A DNA stretch of 5,178 nucleotides from assembly GCA_016840645.1 (NCBI GenBank), contig JAEORY010000326.1:1-5178 (forward strand). Reading direction: 5' to 3'. The notes below the pieces were generated by a model, which saw only the letters and a program-made list of their open reading frames with translations, was not told the DNA's origin and did no database searches. The stretch comes from Candidatus Borrarchaeota archaeon. Its GTDB lineage: Archaea; Asgardarchaeota; Sifarchaeia; Borrarchaeales; Borrarchaeaceae. Shown here one piece after another: positions 1-4,544 of the stretch (position 1 is the stretch's first letter; every line of letters starts with the position of its first letter). A program made the translations under genes and the position numbers.

Positions 1-622
1 TTCTAAGGTGGCGTTGCATGAATTTCACAAACCCCTTCATGCTACTTGGAGTTAACATGCCTACTGTGTCAGCAATTGAAATTCTATCAGCTCCAGCTTC
101 ATATGCTGTATTGCATGCTTCAATTAGGAATTGTGAATCAGAACGAGTCGCATCTTCAGGTGTGAATCTTACTTTCAATCCATGATTTCTTGCATAGTTC
201 ACTGAATTATAAATCATGTCTAGTACTTGTTCTCTGGTTTTTTTCAATTTAAATTCAAGATGGATATCTGAAGTTGCTATAAATACAGCTACACGATCAA
301 CATTACATTCAATAGCTTCCTCGATATCTGGTTCTTTTGCTCTTACATGAGCAAGAACTTCTGCTTTTAAACCCTGTTCCGCAATGGCTTTTACAGCCTC
401 TTTAACACCTTTAGATACAGTAGGACATCCTGCTTCAATCATATGTACTCCAAATTCATCTAAAAGTTGTGCAATCTTGATCTTGTCTTCAAGTTTGAAG
501 AACACATTTGGAGTTTGTTCACCTTCTCTAAGCGTTGTGTCAAGTAGTAAAATGTCTTCTGAAATCCTGACATCAGGCTTGAACTGTAAATCAAAGAAAT
601 TCTGATCTTCTAGTTTACTCAC
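1..622 (-). CDS. Homocitrate synthase family protein (LysS/AksA-like), N-terminal part, cut by window edge
   Basis: The first 207 codons of a DRE-TIM metallolyase-family acyltransferase that condenses acetyl-CoA with a 2-oxo acid. The TIM barrel opens with LLDTTLREGEQTP (residues 25-38), where Arg32 is the expected catalytic arginine and Glu33 a metal ligand. It continues with IEAGCP (62-67), VLAHVRA (89-95), VRFTPEDATR (151-160) and ADRISIADTVG (178-188). The HxH metal motif and the C-terminal domains lie beyond position 1. By memory alignment, the LREGEQ glutamate, His92 and Arg152 match residues of Thermus homocitrate synthase linked to 2-oxoglutarate recognition (His72, Arg133). Overall wording is also close to Methanocaldococcus AksA. 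I therefore prefer homocitrate synthase over 2-isopropylmalate or citramalate synthase. The GTG start follows a strong Shine-Dalgarno sequence; the reading frame stays open upstream to a TGA near 686 but offers no better start. Divergent from the homoaconitase genes. Confidence 0.88.
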   Translation of the reverse strand, partial: MSKLEDQNFFDLQFKPDVRISEDILLLDTTLREGEQTPNVFFKLEDKIKIAQLLDEFGVHMIEAGCPTVSKGVKEAVKAIAEQGLKAEVLAHVRAKEPDIEEAIECNVDRVAVFIATSDIHLEFKLKKTREQVLDMIYNSVNYARNHGLKVRFTPEDATRSDSQFLIEACNTAYEAGADRISIADTVGMLTPSSMKGFVKFMQRHLR

Positions 623-623
623 A

Positions 624-631
624 GGATCACC
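624..631 (-). promoter_or_regulatory. Ribosome binding site deciding the GTG start at 622
   Basis: On the minus strand this reads GGTGATCC, fully complementary to the conserved archaeal 16S rRNA 3' end (GGATCACC). It sits one base before GTG, with the GGTG core about five bases from it. This supports the non-ATG start of the homocitrate synthase gene and an archaeal host. Confidence 0.7.
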
Positions 632-701
632 AAGTTGAATTAAAAACAAGTCTGAATTAGATGCTATTACAAAACTTTTTTTGCATCAAAGTGTCTTAAT
701 G

Positions 702-710
702 TATTTAAAT
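702..710 (-). promoter_or_regulatory. Candidate TATA box for the leftward homocitrate synthase gene
   Basis: The minus strand reads ATTTAAATA, a good archaeal TATA-like element. A start about 25 bases downstream would fall near 680, leaving a leader of roughly 58 bases before the GTG. The core is palindromic, so direction is not set by the box alone. The paired dyads at 734-766 would lie just upstream of its BRE position. Confidence 0.45.
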
Positions 711-728
711 GTTGTGATTCGTACCAAA

Positions 729-769
729 AAGTTTGAAAAAATTCATTTTAAGTTTGAAAACATTCAATT
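729..769. repeat. Tandem 21-bp direct repeat carrying TGAA-N4-TTCA dyads (operator-like)
   Basis: Two copies, 729-748 and 750-769, start 21 bp apart and agree at 18 of 20 positions. Each contains a dyad TGAA-N4-TTCA (734-745 and 755-766); in the second copy the arms extend to TTGAA/TTCAA. A spacing of 21 bp is two helical turns, so two dimeric regulators would sit on the same DNA face. The location, upstream of the leftward TATA box and about 60 bp before the rightward one, suits an Lrp/AsnC-like or other helix-turn-helix regulator. In Sulfolobus an Lrp-type protein, LysM, activates lysine genes from upstream of the TATA box; a link to that protein here is inference. Confidence 0.5.
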
Positions 770-798
770 TATTTAAAAAACCTATACTGAAAAAATAC

Positions 799-854
799 TA
801 AACGAATACAAAGAATAATATAAAGAGTATATAAAATATAAACGAATACAAAGA
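799..854. repeat. 16-bp direct repeat with 40-bp period around the rightward TATA box
   Basis: The sequence TAAACGAATACAAAGA occurs exactly at 799-814 and again at 839-854. The copies start 40 bp apart, close to four helical turns, and bracket the TATA-like element at 828-836. The second copy would lie between the TATA box and the predicted transcription start, where a bound protein would block initiation. The function is inferred; a small duplication without function is possible in this AT-rich stretch, but the GC-containing core (ACGAATAC) makes pure composition an unlikely cause. Confidence 0.5.
828..836 (+). promoter_or_regulatory. Candidate TATA box for the homoaconitase operon
   Basis: TATATAAAA is a near-ideal archaeal TATA box. 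Transcription would start around 855-860, giving a leader of about 30 bases before the ATG at 891. It sits between the two copies of the 16-bp repeat. Confidence 0.5.
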
Positions 855-890
855 GTACTATCCTAAATGTAATAGGCGAGTGTGTCTATA

Positions 891-2144
891 ATGGGAAAGA
901 CGTTAACTGAAAAGATTCTTTCGAAAGCATCTGGTAAAGAGTGCAGAGCCAACGACATAGTTGTTGTAGATGTCAATGTTGCAATGGCACATGATAGCAC
1001 AGCACCTTTGGCTATTGAAGAAATGTATAAAATGAAAGATCAGGTGTTCGATCCTGATAAGATTATTATTGTGCTTGATCATGTAGTTCCTTCTCCAACT
1101 GTAATTATGTCTAATGTGCATAAGGGTTTAAGAGAATTCGTTCGCAAGACTAACGTTCATTTTTATGATGTAGGTGAAGGAATTTGTCATCAACTTCTCA
1201 TTGAGAACCATATTAAACCGTATGATGTCGTTATAGGTGCCGATTCACACACTTGCACTCATGGAGCAGTCGGCGCATTTGCAACTGGTATGGGAAGTAC
1301 AGACTTAGCAGCTATTTTTGCTTATGGAAAGACTTGGTTAAAAGTTCCTGAATCTATTAAAATTTCCGTAAATGGAGAACTTAAATTTCCACTCACGCCA
1401 AAAGACGTGATTTTGGATATCGCAAGGGAAGTTACCGCTGACGGGGCAACCTACAAGGCTATTGAATTCGAGGGTGAAACGGTATCCAATATGAATATGC
1501 CTGGACGATTCACTTTGTGTAATATGGCGATTGAAATGGGCGGAAAAACTGGATTAATTGCAGTTGATGAAGTTACAGAACGTTTCTTTAAAACAGAACG
1601 CAGTTTAAGTAGTAGCCCATCCCTTACAAGCGATGAAAATGCTGAATATATAGATCACTTTGAATTTGATACAACAGATCTAGAACCTATGATCGCATTT
1701 CCACACAGAGTTGACAATGTAAAACCAGTGACCGAGTTTGAAGGGTTAGAAATTCATCAGTGTTTCATAGGAACCTGTACAAATGGTCGACTTGAAGATT
1801 TAGAAATCGCAACTCGATTCTTAAAAGGGAAAAAAATACATAAAGATGTAAGATTGATTGTAATACCTGCCTCTAATAAAATATACTCTGATGCATTAGA
1901 ACGTGGCTATATTAAGATTCTTGCTGATGCTGGTGCAATCATTGGTCCGGCTAGTTGCGGCCCTTGTGTTGGAAGGAATTTTGGCATACTAGGTGACGGT
2001 GAGGTATGTCTTACAACGCAAAATCGAAACTTTAAAGGCAGAATGGGGAACCCAAAGTCTGAATTATTTCTTGCATCACCTGCTACGACTGCAGTTTCCG
2101 CAATTTATGGAAAAATCACAGATCCAAGAGGTGAACTCAAATGA
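891..2144 (+). CDS. Homoaconitase / 3-isopropylmalate dehydratase family, large subunit
   Basis: Large subunit (417 residues) of a two-subunit aconitase-family hydro-lyase holding the [4Fe-4S] cluster. With the small subunit it would convert homocitrate to homoisocitrate through cis-homoaconitate; isopropylmalate is the alternative substrate. Cluster ligands are visible: Cys296 in GTCTNGR, and Cys356 and Cys359 in SCGPCVG. DSHTCTHGAVGAFATGMG (from residue 118) and NRNFKGRMG near the C-terminus are family signatures, and the length is normal for archaeal and Thermus LysT/HacA/LeuC proteins. The frame also allows GTG at 882 (420 residues). I prefer ATG 891 because MGKTLTEKILS is how family members usually begin and because GAGTG at 879-883 could serve as a weak ribosome site about seven bases before it. 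The gene overlaps the small-subunit gene by four bases (ATGA) and is divergent from the homocitrate synthase gene, which favours homoaconitase. Confidence 0.88.
   Translation: MGKTLTEKILSKASGKECRANDIVVVDVNVAMAHDSTAPLAIEEMYKMKDQVFDPDKIIIVLDHVVPSPTVIMSNVHKGLREFVRKTNVHFYDVGEGICHQLLIENHIKPYDVVIGADSHTCTHGAVGAFATGMGSTDLAAIFAYGKTWLKVPESIKISVNGELKFPLTPKDVILDIAREVTADGATYKAIEFEGETVSNMNMPGRFTLCNMAIEMGGKTGLIAVDEVTERFFKTERSLSSSPSLTSDENAEYIDHFEFDTTDLEPMIAFPHRVDNVKPVTEFEGLEIHQCFIGTCTNGRLEDLEIATRFLKGKKIHKDVRLIVIPASNKIYSDALERGYIKILADAGAIIGPASCGPCVGRNFGILGDGEVCLTTQNRNFKGRMGNPKSELFLASPATTAVSAIYGKITDPRGELK
2128..2134 (+). promoter_or_regulatory. Ribosome binding site for the small-subunit gene, inside the large-subunit gene
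   Basis: GAGGTGA lies six bases before ATG 2141 and matches the archaeal anti-Shine-Dalgarno sequence. It encodes part of the large subunit's tail, so both subunits are probably translated from one mRNA with coupling across the ATGA overlap. Confidence 0.65.
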
Positions 2145-2653
2145 AAACCGTAATTCGAGGAAAAGTATTTGTCTTCGGGGATGATGTAAACACGGATGAG
2201 ATCATTTCAGGAATCAGAATTCGCGATGCTCCCAATTTGCAAGAACTCGCAAAATATACCTTTGAGCCGGTAAGACCAGACTTTTGGAAGGAAGTAAAAG
2301 AAGGCGACATTATAATAGCTGGAAAGAATTTTGGGTGCGGAAGCTCAAGAGAGATGGCACCCTTAGTAATAAAAGAAACTGGAATAAGTGCAATTCTTGC
2401 CGAATCTTTTGCGAGGATCTTCTATAGGAATGCTGTTAATATTGGTCTGCCACCACTTGAATTCAAAGATATTACTCAATTTGCTCAGGAAGGCGATGAA
2501 CTAGAAATCAATTTAGATGAGTTTATAGTAACAAATATCACGAAAAATAAGTCCATAGAACTCAAACCTTTACCTGCGTTCTTAATAGAAATGCTGCAGG
2601 AAGGCGGTTTAGTATCATATCTGAAAGCGAGAAATGGTTATTCAATCGTCTAA
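2141..2653 (+). CDS. Homoaconitase / 3-isopropylmalate dehydratase family, small subunit
   Basis: The swivelling-domain subunit (170 residues) that completes the active site of the hydro-lyase. FGDDVNTDEIISG (12-24) and NFGCGSSRE (63-71) are the family motifs; the Ser-Ser-Arg of the latter belongs to the active site. FARIFYRNAVNIGLPPLE follows near the middle. The specificity loop after IISG (residues 25-29) reads IRIRD, not the YLRT I recall for the M. jannaschii homoaconitase small subunit or the hydrophobic YLV-type loop of its isopropylmalate paralogue. From memory, the loop spacing and the C-terminal LPAFLIEMLQEGGL resemble Thermus LysU (lysine homoaconitase). The start is fixed by a strong ribosome site and the ATGA overlap with the large subunit. 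A homoaconitase call rests mainly on the divergent homocitrate synthase; LeuD remains possible. Confidence 0.87.
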   Translation: MKTVIRGKVFVFGDDVNTDEIISGIRIRDAPNLQELAKYTFEPVRPDFWKEVKEGDIIIAGKNFGCGSSREMAPLVIKETGISAILAESFARIFYRNAVNIGLPPLEFKDITQFAQEGDELEINLDEFIVTNITKNKSIELKPLPAFLIEMLQEGGLVSYLKARNGYSIV

Positions 2654-2657
2654 AAAA
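2652..2657 (-). terminator. Possible T-run terminator after the toxin gene
   Basis: The minus strand reads T6 here, about 42 bases after the toxin stop codon and overlapping the small-subunit stop. Archaeal termination commonly occurs at short T-tracts without a hairpin, so this could end the toxin-antitoxin transcript. The opposite strand has only a broken T-run (TTTTATTT, 2697-2704) for the convergent operon. Confidence 0.3.
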
Positions 2658-2698
2658 TGAAAAGATTATACTACTCAATCGGATTACGTACGCTTGTT

Positions 2699-2956
2699 TT
2701 ATTTGTAGACTCTCCCTCTTGGTTCAAGTTTAATTACTTTAATGATTTTGTCTTCTTTGAGCAGAGCGTAAATAAGCCTATACTCACCAATCCTTACCCT
2801 GAAGACATTTTCAAAACCCTTAAGTTTTTTGATGTCAAAATGCTCAGTTGGAATAGGACTTATTTTCAGAATTTCCATGAGCATCTTTTTTTGACTTTTT
2901 GGTAGAGAATTAACTGTTTTGAGGACTTGTTTGTTTACTAAAACTGTGTAGTTCAT
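2699..2956 (-). CDS. RelE/ParE-superfamily toxin (archaeal aRelE-like)
   Basis: An 85-residue type II toxin; aRelE relatives are ribosome-dependent mRNA endonucleases kept inactive by their RelB partner. The fold signature is clear: a helical N-terminal half with SLPKSQKKML (17-26), then LKGFENVFRVRIGEYRLIY (45-63) and a C-terminal strand IKVIKLEPRGRVYK (72-85). The last segment closely resembles Pyrococcus aRelE, which ends in a similar KPRGRAYK. Arg53, Arg55, Arg60, Arg80 and Arg82 are the basic residues expected for RNA contact, so the toxin looks intact. Its ATG overlaps the antitoxin stop by four bases (ATGA), the usual antitoxin-first coupling. The operon converges on the homoaconitase genes, with 45 bases between the stop codons. 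The exact activity (ribosome-dependent RNase versus ParE-type gyrase inhibitor) is not shown by the sequence; the archaeal likeness favours RelE. Confidence 0.88.
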   Translation of the reverse strand: MNYTVLVNKQVLKTVNSLPKSQKKMLMEILKISPIPTEHFDIKKLKGFENVFRVRIGEYRLIYALLKEDKIIKVIKLEPRGRVYK

Positions 2957-3174
2957 AGGTTTGATTTCCTCTTAATCTCATCAAGCGAAAGAAAGTCCTC
3001 ATCTGGTGCGTTTAACAATCTTTTTATTTCTTCTTCTTCCTCTTTACTTATCTTTTCCTCTTTTAGAATCATAACTTTTATTGTAAGCAGATCTTCATCA
3101 ATTTTATTAATCTTATCTCTTAGATCCTTTAATTCATTATGAATAGACTTTAATAATGATAGCGCTTCACTCAT
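2953..3174 (-). CDS. RelB-like antitoxin, acidic coiled-coil protein
   Basis: A 73-residue partner for the toxin encoded directly downstream. The first half (residues 1-45) is heptad-like and charged (ALSLLKSIHNELKDLRDKI), predicting a helical dimer or coiled coil. The second half (EEEEEIKRLLNAPDEDFL onward) is very acidic and suits wrapping around the basic toxin, as aRelB does. I see no ribbon-helix-helix or helix-turn-helix DNA-binding domain, so self-regulation of the operon may be weak or depend on the complex. A GGTGAG ribosome site lies four bases before the ATG. The identity is inferred mainly from position, size and the ATGA overlap with the toxin gene, since RelB sequences diverge rapidly. 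Confidence 0.75.
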   Translation of the reverse strand: MSEALSLLKSIHNELKDLRDKINKIDEDLLTIKVMILKEEKISKEEEEEIKRLLNAPDEDFLSLDEIKRKSNL

Positions 3175-3177
3175 ACG

Positions 3178-3183
3178 CTCACC
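3178..3183 (-). promoter_or_regulatory. Ribosome binding site of the antitoxin gene
   Basis: The minus strand reads GGTGAG, four bases before the antitoxin ATG. A strong site on the first gene fits the higher antitoxin synthesis typical of such operons. Confidence 0.6.
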
Positions 3184-3222
3184 GCTTTAGATTTACTTTA
3201 CTTAATTTATTATTCCTTATCC

Positions 3223-3231
3223 ATTTATAAA
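3223..3231 (-). promoter_or_regulatory. Candidate TATA box for the toxin-antitoxin operon
   Basis: The minus strand reads TTTATAAAT, a good archaeal TATA-like element about 50 bases before the antitoxin ATG. This predicts a start near 3200 and a leader of about 25 bases that holds the ribosome site. The element is nearly symmetrical and might also serve the rightward M20 gene. Confidence 0.45.
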
Positions 3232-3248
3232 CAGGAAGGTTCACCTCA

Positions 3249-3257
3249 ATATTTAAG
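3249..3257 (+). promoter_or_regulatory. Candidate TATA element for the M20 hydrolase gene
   Basis: ATATTTAAG ends about 28 bases before the ATG at 3285, the distance expected if the mRNA begins at or very near the start codon. No Shine-Dalgarno-like sequence precedes this ATG, which also points to a leaderless transcript. TTATAAAA at 3268-3275 is a stronger match to the consensus but is too close to the start codon to use this ATG. Confidence 0.35.
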
Positions 3258-3284
3258 AGACTTTAATTATAAAATTTTGATACA

Positions 3285-4544
3285 ATGACGATGCAAGAGA
3301 AGACAGTTAAGAACTCAATATTAGATAAAATTGCGTCATATCGAACTGAAATTCTTGATTTTACCAAGGTATTGATAGGCATACCAACTGAGAATCCGCC
3401 TGGTAAGTCATATAAGGCATGTATTGATATTATTGCTAAGCAATTAAAGGAGATTGGATTAGACTACAGTGTGATCAGCGTCCCTGAAATCACAGACAGA
3501 AACCAATTTCCTCGTTATTGCCTCTTAAGTTTTCATGGAAAGGGTAAACGGACTTTGTACTTCCATGGTCACTACGACGTTGTTCCAGCACAGAACGATA
3601 CTCAGTCCCGTCCGTATGTTGAGGATGGCAAACTCTATGGGCGTGGTTCCTCGGATATGAAGAGTGGCTTAGCAGCAATGATTTTTGCCATCAAAGCATT
3701 AAAGGAGTGTAATGTAGAACTCAACGGTAGGATTGGATTAATTATTGTCCCAGATGAAGAAACTGGTGGCACACTAGGATCACAATATCTTGTCGAAACT
3801 GGCTTACTCGGAAAGGGCGGCATCGGAATGCTTATGCCAGAACCGACACGCGGTATGATCTGGAACGCACATCGTGGTGCTATTTCACTCCGTATAACTG
3901 TGAAGGGTAAACCTGCCCACGTAGGTCTACATTATCAGGGTGTAAATGCTTTTGAGCGAATGCTCGTTGTAGCAAATGCCTTACTTGAACTGAAGACAGA
4001 TATTGAGTCCCGAAAGACTGACTTCAAGATTGAGCCAGAAGCTGCCAGACGCTCCATTCTATTAATTGGAGGAACAAGTGAAAGTGGCACAGGTGCAAAC
4101 TTTAATATCGTACCTGCTGAATGTTCGTTCACAGTAGATCGAAGGTTGAATCCAGAAGAAGATTTTGAAACAGAAAAACAGAGATTATTCAACCTGTTTG
4201 ACAGGCTTAGCCGCGATGGTATTGATCTTGAAGTTGAAGTTCTCCAAGAAGGGAGATCAGCAGGCTTTCCAGAAGATCATCCCGTAGCAAAGACACTGGC
4301 TAAAAGCGTAAAAATGATTACACACAAATTACCTTCGATTGAAATGTGTCCTGGTCTACTAGAACTTCGTTTTTATGCCCAGCAAGGTATTCCTTCATTT
4401 GCTTACGGACCAGGACTTTTGTCTGTTTCACATGGTCCTAGTGAGTTCGTTAATATCAAGGAAATCTATAATTGCGCTGTGATTTATGCTCTCACAGCCG
4501 CGCAATTACTGACATCTCAATCCAAGGCTAGCAAAACTCTTTAA
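3285..4544 (+). CDS. M20-family metallo-hydrolase (ArgE/DapE/ACY1-like)
   Basis: A 419-residue cytosolic zinc-dependent amidohydrolase or peptidase; the family deacylates N-acyl amino acids or trims dipeptides. All metal-site motifs are present: HGHYDVVPA with His96 and Asp98, GRGSSDMKSG with Asp124 as bridging ligand, DEETGG with Glu158 (general base) and Glu159, MPEPT with Glu186, and SHGPSEFV with His383. The inserted dimerisation domain starts around residue 195, with GKPAHVG (His212) as its hallmark. The length is typical of ArgE/DapE-like proteins and longer than LysK, the roughly 350-residue hydrolase of LysW-bound lysine synthesis. The substrate cannot be told from sequence. ATG 3285 lacks a ribosome site; ATG 3291 would remove only two residues. 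The gene seems transcribed alone, starting divergently from the toxin-antitoxin operon, and its stop overlaps that of the convergent gene to the right. Confidence 0.92.
   Translation: MTMQEKTVKNSILDKIASYRTEILDFTKVLIGIPTENPPGKSYKACIDIIAKQLKEIGLDYSVISVPEITDRNQFPRYCLLSFHGKGKRTLYFHGHYDVVPAQNDTQSRPYVEDGKLYGRGSSDMKSGLAAMIFAIKALKECNVELNGRIGLIIVPDEETGGTLGSQYLVETGLLGKGGIGMLMPEPTRGMIWNAHRGAISLRITVKGKPAHVGLHYQGVNAFERMLVVANALLELKTDIESRKTDFKIEPEAARRSILLIGGTSESGTGANFNIVPAECSFTVDRRLNPEEDFETEKQRLFNLFDRLSRDGIDLEVEVLQEGRSAGFPEDHPVAKTLAKSVKMITHKLPSIEMCPGLLELRFYAQQGIPSFAYGPGLLSVSHGPSEFVNIKEIYNCAVIYALTAAQLLTSQSKASKTL

Larger units (their letters stand above)
623..890. other. Divergent intergenic control region
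   Basis: These 268 AT-rich bases separate the leftward homocitrate synthase gene from the rightward homoaconitase genes. They contain two TATA-like elements, the 21-bp tandem dyad repeat and the 16-bp direct repeat. I found no open reading frame of note, tRNA or strong hairpin. The region is long for a compact archaeal genome and holds most of the window's regulatory signal. Confidence 0.7.

Noticed and set aside
384..605. Plus-strand open frame of 73 codons
   Set aside because: It lies opposite the homocitrate synthase N-terminus, whose conserved motifs cover the whole stretch; it is a Ser-rich antisense shadow.
764..780. TTTATTTAAAA-like stretch as a further TATA box
   Set aside because: It overlaps the dyad repeats, and its distance to either gene (about 110-150 bases) is less suitable than the elements at 702-710 and 828-836.
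2680..2695. Short palindrome around ACGTACG between the convergent genes
   Set aside because: Its arms are only three to four bases, too short for a terminator hairpin or an operator claim.
2657..2905. Plus-strand open frame of 82 codons after the small subunit
   Set aside because: It is antisense to the RelE-like toxin, which has a clear family signature; the translated shadow resembles nothing and has no good ribosome site.
3490..4192. Minus-strand open frames inside the M20 gene
   Set aside because: They are opposite conserved metal-site and dimerisation-domain codons of the hydrolase and lack ribosome sites.
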